Assembly: GCF_009184425.1 (NCBI RefSeq)
Contig: NZ_WELG01000001.1
Span: forward strand, 1 to 64,000
Source of the DNA: Flagellimonas olearia
GTDB lineage: Bacteria > Bacteroidota > Bacteroidia > Flavobacteriales > Flavobacteriaceae
Length of the DNA stretch: 64,000 bases
Reading direction: 5' to 3'
Within the stretch, counting starts at the first letter, position 1. Each line of letters begins with the position of its first letter. The translations under genes and the position numbers were made by a program. Of the stretch, positions 25,931 to 36,190 are shown in pieces. The notes under the pieces were generated by a model. The model worked only from the letters and a program-made list of their open reading frames with translations, had not been told where the DNA came from and ran no database searches.

Positions 25931-26128
25931 ATGCCATCCAACAATCCAATAATCCAACTATCCAATTTTATAGAGGATGCTTATGGCACCCCCGAAGTCT
26001 TGGCCCAACATTTAGATCTCGCGGTGGAAATGTTGTTTTATGTGGAAGAGGATACCTTTTCCCGAAGGGAACTGCAGGAGGTGGCGTCGGCGCTCATGAG
26101 TGTGATGCGGGTTTTGAGGGGAATCTAA
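25931..26128 (+). CDS. small acidic helical protein of unknown function
   Basis: A 65-residue protein. After a repeat-encoded start (NNPIIQLSN), the sequence FIEDAYGTPEVLAQHLDLAVEMLFYVEEDTFSRRELQEVASALMSVMRVL (shown here only to about 50 residues in part: key segments VLAQHLDLAVEML and RRELQEVASALM) would form two amphipathic helices, which argues for a real gene. A competing frame from 25903 is less protein-like. The ends nearly touch: it overlaps the convergent monooxygenase-like gene by four bases. No domain is recognised. Confidence 0.5.
   Translation: MPSNNPIIQLSNFIEDAYGTPEVLAQHLDLAVEMLFYVEEDTFSRRELQEVASALMSVMRVLRGI
25936..25967. repeat. 8-base tandem repeat, four units, at a start codon
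   Basis: Four consecutive eight-base units of the form ATCCAAYN (ATCCAACA, ATCCAATA, ATCCAACT, ATCCAATT) begin two bases after the ATG of the 65-residue small gene. Eight is not a multiple of three, so gain or loss of a unit would change frame relative to upstream ATG codons at 25903 and 25921. Confidence 0.75.
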
Positions 26129-26409
26129 TCCCTCAACTGAAACAATAGATCCATGACCTCGATTTCGGGCGGTTCGGACATTTCATAGGCCGCTGGAATG
26201 CTCTTGGCCAGATCGGATTCCTTATAGGCCATCAACGCTTCCTTGGATTCCCAGATATAGATGCCGCTGTACAGGCCTTCGCCCCGCTTCACGTAGTATT
26301 TTTGCACCAGTCCGGGAAATGCCTTGAACTGCGGTTCGCGTTCCTTGGCCCGGCGCAACAATTCGTCCTCGGACAAAGGGCTCTTTACTTTAACGATCAG
26401 TAGTATCAT
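26125..26409 (-). CDS. YdhR/ABM-like dimeric alpha-beta barrel protein
   Basis: A protein of about 94 residues with ferredoxin-like alpha/beta pattern: MILLIVKVK strand, LSEDELLRRAKEREPQF helix, GLVQKYYVKRG strand, GIYIWESKEALMAYKES. This is typical of the small putative monooxygenases (YdhR/antibiotic-biosynthesis-monooxygenase fold). The substrate is unknown. An in-frame ATG at 26430 overlaps the DUF1801 stop as ATGA and would add seven residues; I prefer 26409 because the first beta-strand starts there, but coupling supports the longer start. Confidence 0.7.
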   Translation of the reverse strand: MILLIVKVKSPLSEDELLRRAKEREPQFKAFPGLVQKYYVKRGEGLYSGIYIWESKEALMAYKESDLAKSIPAAYEMSEPPEIEVMDLLFQLRD

Positions 26410-26426
26410 ACGGTTTGGTTTTGCGG

Positions 26427-26816
26427 TCATAGACGCTCAAGGCGTCCCTTTCTTTTCACGATATTTTTATAGTCCCATTGGATTTCCCTCGATTTTTTGA
26501 GCCAACGCTGGAGTTTGCCCTCTTCAATTTCAGCAACTTCATTGAAGAAAATGGAGGCATCCTTGAATTTTTTTCCCCTAACGTTTAAATCGTCCTCTTC
26601 AAAATCGGCCCCGCTCCAGAACATCAATCGCACCCCTTGCTTTTGTTTGCTGTACCCCACTATGGGGTTGTCGTTCAAAAACCAAACGGGATGGCCATGC
26701 CAGATTTTGCTCTCGGCCTCGGTCAGTTCTTGGTCTATGAGCTGGGCCAAGGTGTTGGCAATGGCTTCATCCGAAGCGGTCTGCTGGGCATTGTATGTGA
26801 CTATTTCAGCGTTCAT
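26427..26816 (-). CDS. DUF1801 family protein
   Basis: A 129-residue soluble protein of the DUF1801 (YdhG/YjhX-like, SufE-unrelated) fold: the motif ESKIWHGHPVWFLNDNPIVGYSKQKQGVRLMFW around residues 35-68 (key positions HGHPVWF and GYSKQKQGVRL) is characteristic. No enzymatic function is established. It precedes the ABM-like gene with a four-base overlap and follows the exported isomerase-like gene by 24 bases in the opposite order, so a small operon is possible. Confidence 0.75.
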   Translation of the reverse strand: MNAEIVTYNAQQTASDEAIANTLAQLIDQELTEAESKIWHGHPVWFLNDNPIVGYSKQKQGVRLMFWSGADFEEDDLNVRGKKFKDASIFFNEVAEIEEGKLQRWLKKSREIQWDYKNIVKRKGRLERL

Positions 26817-26840
26817 TCCATTTTTAAAAAAGAACCTGAA

Positions 26841-27704
26841 TTAAATATCGCACCGCAAAAATCCATCCTTCAAGGCGGCGATCTTATCTTCCCAAGTGGT
26901 CAGGAACTCTTGGGCCACATACCCTGTAAACCCGGTTTCATGGATGGCCTTGATGATGGCCGGGTAGTAGAGCTCTTGGGTCTCATCGATCTCGTTACGG
27001 CCGGGAACCCCTGCCGTGTGGTAGTGTCCAAAATAGGGATGGTAGTTGCGTATGCTGCGGATAATATCGCCCTCTTGGATCTGCATGTGGTAAATATCGA
27101 ACAACAACTTAAAATTGTCGCTGCCCAAGTGCTTGCAGAGTTCCACGCCCCAAAGGGAGTTGTCGCACATATAATCCTTATGGTCCACTTGGTTGAACAG
27201 CTCCATCTGGATGACCACCCCGTGCTCTTCGGCCAAGGGGATGATCTGCGACAGTCCGTCCACACAGTTTTGCAGTCCCACATAATCGTTCATGCCCCTG
27301 CGGTTGCCACTAAAGCAGATGAGGTTGGTGTAACCGGCCTCGGCCACCTTGGGAATCATCTCCGTATAATTTTTAATGAGCTGTTCGTGGTATTTAGGGT
27401 CGTTCCACCCTTCGGTAAGACTTATCTCGGCCCCGTTGCACATGGAGCAGTGGATGTCGTATTTTTTCAATAAGGGCCAATCCTTGGGACCGATAAGGTC
27501 AACAGCCTTGATGCCCAAACTGTTCAGGGTCTTTAGAAAATCCTCCAAGGGAATATCGGCAAAGCACCATTGGCAGACACTGTGGTTGATGTTGTTCTTC
27601 AGTTTGAATTCTTTCTGTGGCGTTTGGTCTTGCGCAAGGCCGGAAACCGATGCCAAACCCGCTGAACCAGCTGCCGCCGTGGCAATAAAATTTCTTCGCT
27701 TCAT
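26841..27704 (-). CDS. Tat-exported hydroxypyruvate isomerase-like TIM barrel
   Basis: A protein of about 287 residues. The N-terminus MKRRNFIATAAAGSAG is a Tat-type signal; an in-frame ATG 12 codons upstream is unlikely because it would bury this. The body is a xylose-isomerase-like/AP-endonuclease-family-2 barrel with metal-site motifs: Glu in IQMELFNQVDH, LLFDIYHMQIQEGD, YFGHYHTAGVPGRNEID and a C-terminal YVAQEF. This is the Hyi/OtnI-like pattern. Its reaction is unproved; sugar or keto-sugar isomerisation in the periplasm is the best guess. It is divergent from a DUF3820 gene. Confidence 0.82.
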   Translation of the reverse strand: MKRRNFIATAAAGSAGLASVSGLAQDQTPQKEFKLKNNINHSVCQWCFADIPLEDFLKTLNSLGIKAVDLIGPKDWPLLKKYDIHCSMCNGAEISLTEGWNDPKYHEQLIKNYTEMIPKVAEAGYTNLICFSGNRRGMNDYVGLQNCVDGLSQIIPLAEEHGVVIQMELFNQVDHKDYMCDNSLWGVELCKHLGSDNFKLLFDIYHMQIQEGDIIRSIRNYHPYFGHYHTAGVPGRNEIDETQELYYPAIIKAIHETGFTGYVAQEFLTTWEDKIAALKDGFLRCDI

Positions 27705-27751
27705 GTTTTCGGAGTGATTGTTCCGGGAAAGATAGTACATTGCCCCTACAA

Positions 27752-29702
<1,951 letters not shown>

Positions 29703-29745
29703 CGAGCTGAATACCGATAAAGAAGATTTCTACTAAATAATTTTC

Positions 29746-31629
29746 ATGGAAGAAAAGAAGCTGGATATCAATTCCATAATTGGATTTGTATTGATTTTTG
29801 GGATACTGATTTTTATGTTTTACCAAAATCAGCCTACCCCAGAAGAGCTGGAAGCGCAGAAAGCAGAGCAAGAACAGATTGAAGCAGCGGCAAAACAAGC
29901 CGAAGCCGCCGAAACCACCACAACCCCGGTACAACAAACCCAGACCTTGGATTTGAACGATTCCACCGCAGTGGCCAATTACAAGGGCTCTGTTGGGGCA
30001 TTTGGGTTTACCCAAGCGGCTGAGGGGACCACCAAGCTGGAGAATGAAGTACTCTACTTGGAGGTGTCCAACAAGGGAGGACAGATCGTGGAGGCCAGGA
30101 TGAAGAACTTTGTCACGTATGACTCCGTTCCCGTTTATCTGGTAAAGGATGGCAATGCCAGTTTTGCGCTCAACTTTTCGGCCAATGACAATAGGGTGCT
30201 TAACACCGCAGACCTGTATTTTGAGCCTTCCCTTTCCAAAAGCGGGGACAACCAGGTGCTTTCCATGAAGGCCAAGGTTGCCGACAACCGTTTTTTGGAA
30301 TATCGCTATGAGATCAAGCCCAATGATTATTTGGTGGATTTCACCATCCGTTCCCAAGGATTGAATGGGGTGATCAACAGCAGCAAACCGGTTACCTTGG
30401 ATTGGGACATGAAGGGGATCAGACACAACAAGAGTGTCAAATATGAGAACCGTTACACGCGTTTGACGTACAACCATGAAGATGGTAAGATCAGCAAACT
30501 TTCCGAAAGCAGTGACTTGGATGAAGAGACCGAGGAAGATATTAAGTGGCTTTCGTACCGTCAACACTTTTTTAGCTCCATTTTAGCGACAAAAGACCAT
30601 TTTAAGACCGCGGACCTCAGCTCCAAAAATTTAGTGGAGGAGGAAGGTAAGGACGTAATGTTCACCAAAGAATACAGTACCAAGGCTCCTTTGGAGTTGC
30701 AGGGCGGAGAGCTTTCACAGAACATGTATTGGTATTATGGCCCAACAGATGTGAAGGTGTTGGATAATTATAAGGAGTTGGGGCTGGTAGATTCCATACC
30801 CTTTGGTTGGGGAATTTTTGGATGGATTAACCGATATGTCTTTACACCTTTCTATGACTTTTTAAGCTCGTTCCTTCCATTTGGAATCGCGATAATCGTA
30901 ATGACCATTTTGGTGCGTTTGGCCTTGTCGCCCGTTACCTATAAATCGTACTTATCACAGGCCAAGATGAAGGTTTTGAAACCAGAGATCACGGAGATCA
31001 ACGAGAAGTACAAGGATAATGCCATGAAAAAGCAGCAAGAGACCATGAAGCTGTACAACAAGGCGGGGGTCAGCCCTATGAGCGGCTGTATTCCAGCGTT
31101 GCTGCAGTTGCCTATTTTCTATGCGTTGTTCATGTTTTTCCCGACTTCATTTACCTTGAGGCAAAAAGCTTTCTTGTGGGCGGAGGATTTGTCATCCTAT
31201 GATTCCATTTTTGAGTGGACCACGAATATTCCGGTCATATCCAGCTTCTATGGAAACCACGTGAGTCTGTTCCCGATTTTGGCTTCGATTGCCATCTTCT
31301 TCTATATGATGATGACCACGGGGCAGAGCATGCAGATGCAACAGCAGCCCGGTATGCCCAACATGAAGTTCATCATGTACCTGTCTCCGCTGATCATGTT
31401 GATTTTCTTTAACAACTACGCCAGTGGTTTGAGTTTGTATTACTTTATTTCCAACCTGATCACCATCTTTATCATGTTGGCCATTAAGAACTACATCTTG
31501 GACGAGGACAAGATCCACGCGCAGATTCAGGAAAACAAAAAGAAACCGAAAAAGGAAAACAAGTTCCAACGCAAGATGCGTGAAATGATGGAACAGGCCG
31601 AAGAGCAGAAAAAGACCGGAAAGCGATAG
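29746..31629 (+). CDS. yidC: membrane protein insertase YidC
   Basis: A 627-residue inner-membrane insertase. A first membrane helix (residues about 8-25) is followed by an Ala/Gln/Glu-rich linker, then a large periplasmic beta-sandwich domain (about 70-340). The conserved five-helix core follows: PFGIAIIVMTILVRLAL, the charged cytosolic hairpin with EITEINEKYKDN, GCIPALLQLPIFYALF and the last helix near NLITIFIMLA. A basic tail ends the protein. It helps insert and fold inner-membrane proteins with SecYEG. Typical Bacteroidota gene order is pyrG-yidC. Confidence 0.96.
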   Translation: MEEKKLDINSIIGFVLIFGILIFMFYQNQPTPEELEAQKAEQEQIEAAAKQAEAAETTTTPVQQTQTLDLNDSTAVANYKGSVGAFGFTQAAEGTTKLENEVLYLEVSNKGGQIVEARMKNFVTYDSVPVYLVKDGNASFALNFSANDNRVLNTADLYFEPSLSKSGDNQVLSMKAKVADNRFLEYRYEIKPNDYLVDFTIRSQGLNGVINSSKPVTLDWDMKGIRHNKSVKYENRYTRLTYNHEDGKISKLSESSDLDEETEEDIKWLSYRQHFFSSILATKDHFKTADLSSKNLVEEEGKDVMFTKEYSTKAPLELQGGELSQNMYWYYGPTDVKVLDNYKELGLVDSIPFGWGIFGWINRYVFTPFYDFLSSFLPFGIAIIVMTILVRLALSPVTYKSYLSQAKMKVLKPEITEINEKYKDNAMKKQQETMKLYNKAGVSPMSGCIPALLQLPIFYALFMFFPTSFTLRQKAFLWAEDLSSYDSIFEWTTNIPVISSFYGNHVSLFPILASIAIFFYMMMTTGQSMQMQQQPGMPNMKFIMYLSPLIMLIFFNNYASGLSLYYFISNLITIFIMLAIKNYILDEDKIHAQIQENKKKPKKENKFQRKMREMMEQAEEQKKTGKR

Positions 31630-31718
31630 GCATCGGTATTGAAGTTTATGGGGTGGCCCGTTAAACCTTTTGGGTTTAGGGAAGTCATAGAGGCATCTAA
31701 CCATAAACTTTAGTACAT

Positions 31719-32267
31719 ATGAAACATTTTCGAGTAGCCCTGTTCTTCTTGGTATTGTTTTCTTTGGGTTCTGTGGAATATGCAGAGGCCCAGGTTCGAA
31801 GAACCCCTCAAGAAAGGCGTATCGTCAAACGAAAGGTCCGTAGGCATAACCGTAGGGTGGTGCGAAGGACATTACGACGTTTGCCTGCCAACACTCGCCC
31901 CATTGTTTTTAGAAAGGTTACGTATTATCCCGTTCGGGGAATGTACTACATCCAACGAAAAGGGATTTATGTAAGGGCTTTTCCACCCCGTGGATTCCGT
32001 TTACGGTTGTTGCCCGCAACCGCTGTGGCCCTTACCGTGAGAGGTATGGCGTACAGTTATGCGGATGGGGTCTATTACCGCAAGGTCGAGGATGAATATG
32101 AGGTGACCCAGCCTCCCATTGGTGCCGTTTTGGAGGAATTACCGGAAGATGCCCAAGAAATAGATTTTGACGGAATATCGGCCTATGAACTCAACGAGGC
32201 TGTTTATAAGGCCATTGAAGATGGTTATGAAGTAATCGATGTTCTGGAAGAAGAGCGCCAAGATTAG
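31719..32267 (+). CDS. exported DUF6515-type protein
   Basis: A 182-residue exported protein. The signal peptide ends AEAQ near residue 25. A strongly basic segment (RRTPQERRIVKRKVRRHNRR) follows, then two YYPVRGMYYIQ / YSYADGVYYRKV tyrosine-rich strands and the PPIGAVLEELPEDA motif typical of DUF6515. The C-terminus is acidic. The family is envelope-associated and uncharacterised. Upstream, a palindrome taaacc-ttttg-ggttta (31662-31678) lies between yidC and this gene and could be a weak hairpin or operator. Confidence 0.72.
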   Translation: MKHFRVALFFLVLFSLGSVEYAEAQVRRTPQERRIVKRKVRRHNRRVVRRTLRRLPANTRPIVFRKVTYYPVRGMYYIQRKGIYVRAFPPRGFRLRLLPATAVALTVRGMAYSYADGVYYRKVEDEYEVTQPPIGAVLEELPEDAQEIDFDGISAYELNEAVYKAIEDGYEVIDVLEEERQD

Positions 32268-32296
32268 TTTTGTAGCTTCGGAGAAAGTCAAAAAAA

Positions 32297-32323
32297 AACT
32301 CCCTCAAAAACTTTGGGGGAGTT
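32297..32323 (-). terminator. secondary hairpin, minus-strand terminator
   Basis: The stem aaactccc / gggagttt (32297-32304, 32316-32323) is preceded on the plus strand by nine A residues, which on the minus strand form a T-run. It thus terminates leftward transcription, as a backup to the hairpin at 32475-32510. Confidence 0.5.
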
Positions 32324-32474
32324 TCCACTTGTAGGTGTAGTTTGGAAAGATTTGGGACTTCAAAGATGCGGCATTGCTATCGGGAAAAAAATAAATAGTT
32401 GTAAAAACGGGGGTTTTGTATGGTAAAAGAATCCCTTTTGATGTGTCATCGATGAATGGTACATACCTATCGAT

Positions 32475-32510
32475 AAAAAGCTCCCAAGAACAAATCCTTG
32501 GGAGCTTTTT
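32475..32510. terminator. bidirectional intrinsic terminator before fasciclin gene end
   Basis: A perfect fourteen-pair stem (32475-32488 with 32497-32510, loop aacaaatc) has A- and T-tracts on both sides, so it works on both strands. It sits 24 bases past the fasciclin gene stop. The sequence 32324-32474 holds no gene that I can see. Confidence 0.92.
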
Positions 32511-32534
32511 CGTAGTAACCAGCCTGCTTGAATA

Positions 32535-34406
32535 TTAGTTGCTAGTGTCTGGGACGAGTACGCCGTCCAAGACATGGATCACACCATTGATGGCCTGTAC
32601 GTCCACGGCGTCAATCCCTATACCTGTATTGCCTGAACCATCGGTCACATCGGCAATATTGTCGCCTGTTCCGGGTAGGTTGATGGTAATGGCATCCCCT
32701 TCCAGGGTTGTGGCCATGATACCATCGGTTAAATCCCCGGAGCGAACATTGGCACCTGCTACCACATGATGTTGTAATATCGGAATCAAATCTGCCTCAG
32801 CTGGAATGGCAGGTAGTGCGGCAAAGGCATCATTGGTCGGGGCAAATACGGTGAATGGGTCATCACCTGCTCCGTCTTGGGCCGACAGAACACTGACAAA
32901 ATCCACACTTGGGGTAAGTTCGGTCAGGGCCTGAACCAAAGTGGAGAAATTGGGGTCTGCCACGGCAAAGGTCACCACGGTTGGAAGATCAATGACGGCA
33001 TCAACAGCATGAATCACCCCATTGGTAGCCACAATGTCGGCAATGGCCACATTACTGACCCCATTCAAGGTTACCCCATCATCCGTATTGATGTACATGC
33101 TTAAATTTTCATCCGTATCAAATTCTGCCGCAGTGTTCACATAGGAATTGGTCAATCCGGAAGAGAAGGCCGATGCTCCCACAATCACGTGATTGGAAAG
33201 AATGGCGTTCAAATCGTTGGAGTTGGGATTGGTAAATGCAGCAAAAGCATCATTGACCGGGGCAAAAACGGTAAATTCCTCTTCTTCGTTGGATAACAGG
33301 TCCGTAAAGGTAGTGTTTCCACCATCCGTTAGGGCCGCCACAAGGGAAGTAAGATTTGGATTGGCCACGGCGTGATCAACAATGTTGGGTAGGCCAATAA
33401 CTGCATCCACTAAGTGTACCACACCGTTCAATGCTTTTACATCTGGAGTGACCACTGAGGATACTCCATTAAAGGTAACCCCATCTGAAGTATCAAAGAA
33501 GATACTGATATTGGCGTCTTGTGCCCCTGTTGCAAGCGTAGAAGTGTACCCGGAACCAAGCCCTGTGAGGTCTGTGCTATAAATTGCACCTTCAATAACG
33601 TGGTTCAAGAGTACCTGGGTAAGTACTTCAACAGGGATGTCATCCAAAGAAGCGCCATCCAAGAAGGTTTCAAATGCCGCATCGGTGGGGGCGAGTACGG
33701 TAAATGGACCGTCTCCCCTAAGCACATTGGGCAAATCACCATCTGCGGCCATAAGGGCAGCTACCAGGTTTTCAAGGTTTTCATTGCCAAGGGCCAAATC
33801 TGTAATGGGAACTAGAATAATGTCCGCCAATTCATCCAAGATGGCTTGAGGCAGTAACACCTTATCTATAATGTGTACCACTCCATTGGAAGTCTCCACA
33901 TCGGCAGTGGTTACTTGGGCAGCTGTGCTGGTGGCATCGGAGATGAAAACACCTCCATCGGTGCTCACGGTCAAGGTAGATCCTTGAAGTGTGGTAAGCG
34001 TTTGTCCATTACTCAGGTCGGTGGACATTGCTGCGGTACCGCTTACGACATGATAGGTAAGTATCACGGCAAGCAAATCCTGTAGCTGTTCTGAGCTAAA
34101 GTCATCCAAGGAATCAAAACCATCCAATTGGGCCAACAAATCTGTAAAAGCAGCATTGGTAGGTGCAAAGACCGTGAAAGGCCCTTCACCACTCAAAGCA
34201 CTAACCAAGTCATTGTTGGCGCTTTCATCGGCTTTTTGCAGGGCACTTACCAAGCTGCTCAGTTCTGCAGTGGCTTGTGCGGCTTCCACAATAGTTGTTG
34301 TGGTTTCTTCAGGAGGGGTCATTCCGTTATCATCGTCCGAACAGGATACGAACAATAAAGTAAGGATCATTAAGGGTAATCGAATGCGTTTAATTAGTGC
34401 TGTCAT
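32535..34406 (-). CDS. lipoprotein with four fasciclin (FAS1) domains
   Basis: A 623-residue exported lipoprotein (signal ending LFVSC, then SDDDNG). Four FAS1 domains follow at about residues 40-190, 197-335, 340-465 and 470-620. Each shows the H1 motif (FTVFAPTNAAF, FTVLAPTDAAF, FTVFAPVNDAF, FTVFAPTNDAF) and the H2-like NGVVHxxDxVL/I box. FAS1 repeats mediate cell adhesion or matrix binding. In marine flavobacteria fasciclin lipoproteins often neighbour stress or light-response genes, but none is adjacent here. The promoter is covered by an operator-like array. It is the most strongly regulated-looking gene in the window. Confidence 0.92.
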   Translation of the reverse strand: MTALIKRIRLPLMILTLLFVSCSDDDNGMTPPEETTTTIVEAAQATAELSSLVSALQKADESANNDLVSALSGEGPFTVFAPTNAAFTDLLAQLDGFDSLDDFSSEQLQDLLAVILTYHVVSGTAAMSTDLSNGQTLTTLQGSTLTVSTDGGVFISDATSTAAQVTTADVETSNGVVHIIDKVLLPQAILDELADIILVPITDLALGNENLENLVAALMAADGDLPNVLRGDGPFTVLAPTDAAFETFLDGASLDDIPVEVLTQVLLNHVIEGAIYSTDLTGLGSGYTSTLATGAQDANISIFFDTSDGVTFNGVSSVVTPDVKALNGVVHLVDAVIGLPNIVDHAVANPNLTSLVAALTDGGNTTFTDLLSNEEEEFTVFAPVNDAFAAFTNPNSNDLNAILSNHVIVGASAFSSGLTNSYVNTAAEFDTDENLSMYINTDDGVTLNGVSNVAIADIVATNGVIHAVDAVIDLPTVVTFAVADPNFSTLVQALTELTPSVDFVSVLSAQDGAGDDPFTVFAPTNDAFAALPAIPAEADLIPILQHHVVAGANVRSGDLTDGIMATTLEGDAITINLPGTGDNIADVTDGSGNTGIGIDAVDVQAINGVIHVLDGVLVPDTSN

Positions 34407-34425
34407 GGGATTGTTGTTTAAAAGT

Positions 34426-34497
34426 GTTTAACATTACGAATATAAAGTTAAACAAAATAAATCAATTCTGTTTAACAATATTTATAAAAAGTTTAAC
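34426..34497 (-). promoter_or_regulatory. fasciclin promoter covered by four GTTTAAC sites
   Basis: Four perfect heptamers GTTTAAC (34426-34432, 34470-34476, 34491-34497) or its complement (34447-34453) start 21, 23 and 21 bases apart, about two helical turns. On the minus strand the fasciclin promoter is TTG (34463-34465), 18 bases, then TATATTCG (34437-34444), one mismatch from TAnnTTTG. One site lies between the -33 and -7 boxes and one at the start point, so a repressor is the simplest reading. Confidence 0.6.
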
Positions 34498-34581
34498 AAA
34501 ATTAATTTTGATTTTAGTTTGAAAGCTGTCGTTCGGATTTTGTGAACCTACCCTACAGTAGTTTAAATGGCTGTTATTTTG

Positions 34582-34589
34582 TAATTTTG
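34582..34589 (+). promoter_or_regulatory. -7 box of mnmA
   Basis: TAATTTTG matches TAnnTTTG 18 bases before the mnmA ATG at 34608. No TTG at -33 spacing is seen. Confidence 0.45.
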
Positions 34590-34607
34590 CATCTTATTGA
34601 ACATGCT

Positions 34608-35798
34608 ATGAAAAAGGTGGTTATCGGACTTTCCGGCGGAGTGGATTCAAGTGTCTCGGCGTATCTCTTAAAAGAGCAGGGCTACGAGGTCATTGGCCTT
34701 TTTATGAAAAATTGGGTCGATGATTCCGTAATCCTATCCGAAGAATGTCCATGGGTAGAGGACAGCAATGATGCACTCATTGTTGCTGAAAAGTTGGGGA
34801 TTCCATTTCAAACCGTAGACTTAAGTGCGGAGTACAAGGAGCGTATTGTGGATTATATGTTCAGTGAATACGAAAAGGGGAGAACCCCCAATCCCGATGT
34901 GCTGTGCAATCGCGAGATAAAGTTTGATGTCTTTCTGAAAATTGCACTGCAGTTGGGTGCCGACTACGTGGCCACGGGTCATTATTGTAGAAAAGGCATT
35001 CTTAAAAACGAGGACGGTACCGAAACCTACCAATTGTTGGCAGGAAAGGACCAGAATAAGGACCAGTCCTATTTTTTGTGTCAGCTTTCGCAGGAACAGC
35101 TTTCCAAAACCCTGTTTCCCATTGGGGAACTCACCAAGCCTGAGGTGAGAAAGATTGCCACAGAGAACGATTTGATCACGGCAGATAAAAAGGATTCCCA
35201 GGGACTTTGCTTTGTGGGCAAGGTGCATCTACCCGAATTTCTACAACAAAAACTCAAACCCAAAAAAGGGGTGATTGTTGAGGTGCCCAACACAGCCTCA
35301 CAGTTTTCGGTCACTGTCCCCAGTTTTCAAAACAAGCGGGAAGAGTTGGCATTTAATGCTGAAAAACCTGTGTATTCCCAATCCGATGGAAAGGTGGTAG
35401 GAGAGCATCAAGGCGCCCATTATTTTACCATTGGGCAACGGAAAGGTTTAAATGTAGGAGGTACCAAGGAACCTCTGTTTGTTATCGAGACCGATGTGGA
35501 CAAGAACATTATTTACACCGGGCAGGGGAAAACCCATCCTGGATTGTATCGTTATACCTTGTTTGTAAAAGAGGATGAATTGCATTGGGTACGCCCGGAT
35601 TTGGCCTTGGAGGTAGACGGGACCATGGAGGTCATGGCAAGGATACGGTACAGACAACCCTTGCAAAATGCCACTTTGTACAAAACAGAAACAGGACTAT
35701 ACGTGGATTTTGAAGAAAAACAATCCGCCATAACCGAAGGTCAGTTTGTGGCTTGGTACATCAATGATGAACTTGTGGGGTCGGGAGTAATTTCATAA
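34608..35798 (+). CDS. mnmA: tRNA-specific 2-thiouridylase MnmA
   Basis: A 396-residue cytoplasmic enzyme that makes s2U34 in Lys, Glu and Gln tRNAs. The PP-loop [18 protein letters not shown] opens the protein. The catalytic cysteines are Cys100 ([11 protein letters not shown]) and Cys201 ([10 protein letters not shown]), with the ATGHYCR substrate motif between. The C-terminal beta-barrel is complete. The ATG at 34608 begins exactly at the PP-loop strand as in other family members; an upstream in-frame start at 34542 would lie before the -7 box. Confidence 0.95.
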   Translation: MKKVVIGLSGGVDSSVSAYLLKEQGYEVIGLFMKNWVDDSVILSEECPWVEDSNDALIVAEKLGIPFQTVDLSAEYKERIVDYMFSEYEKGRTPNPDVLCNREIKFDVFLKIALQLGADYVATGHYCRKGILKNEDGTETYQLLAGKDQNKDQSYFLCQLSQEQLSKTLFPIGELTKPEVRKIATENDLITADKKDSQGLCFVGKVHLPEFLQQKLKPKKGVIVEVPNTASQFSVTVPSFQNKREELAFNAEKPVYSQSDGKVVGEHQGAHYFTIGQRKGLNVGGTKEPLFVIETDVDKNIIYTGQGKTHPGLYRYTLFVKEDELHWVRPDLALEVDGTMEVMARIRYRQPLQNATLYKTETGLYVDFEEKQSAITEGQFVAWYINDELVGSGVIS

Positions 35799-35813
35799 TA
35801 CCTATATTGAGGT

Positions 35814-36176
35814 ATGAAAATATTTCGAACCATGGTTATAGCCTTGACCTTTGGTCTAGTTGTTTCTTGGTATTTTGATATCTGGCATTCACCAGTTGAA
35901 ACCATCGATGAATTGATTGGGAAAAATTATGATTTCGCTGCAAGAAATTATTTTAAAAGTCCTCCTCAATATCAATATGAGGTAAATGTGAATCATGAAC
36001 TTTCAGAATTTGATGGAGCAATCTTGCACCATAAAGAAAAACTCAAAGATTCCATAGTTCAAGTGTATACCTGGAAATTTATAAATCGCAAGAAAACCAT
36101 TTGGGTGGGTAAAACCTCTGAATCCGATTCACAAATTATCGATGCAATCCGATATAAGAATGATATTAAATTTTAA
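35814..36176 (+). CDS. small unknown protein with N-terminal membrane helix
   Basis: A 120-residue protein I do not recognise. Residues about 5-22 (FRTMVIALTFGLVVSWYF) form an uncleaved signal or membrane anchor. The rest, with EVNVNHELSEF and VQVYTWKFINRKKTIWVGK, looks like a small periplasmic beta-rich domain. It starts 15 bases after mnmA and ends 15 bases before the flavoprotein gene, so it is probably co-transcribed. It has lower GC in the third positions than mnmA by eye, hinting at a less conserved or acquired gene. Confidence 0.6.
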   Translation: MKIFRTMVIALTFGLVVSWYFDIWHSPVETIDELIGKNYDFAARNYFKSPPQYQYEVNVNHELSEFDGAILHHKEKLKDSIVQVYTWKFINRKKTIWVGKTSESDSQIIDAIRYKNDIKF

Positions 36177-36190
36177 CTCGCTTAGTTAGA

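Noticed and set aside
25936-25967. Possible CRISPR-like repeat
   Set aside because: Units are only eight bases with no spacers and no cas genes.
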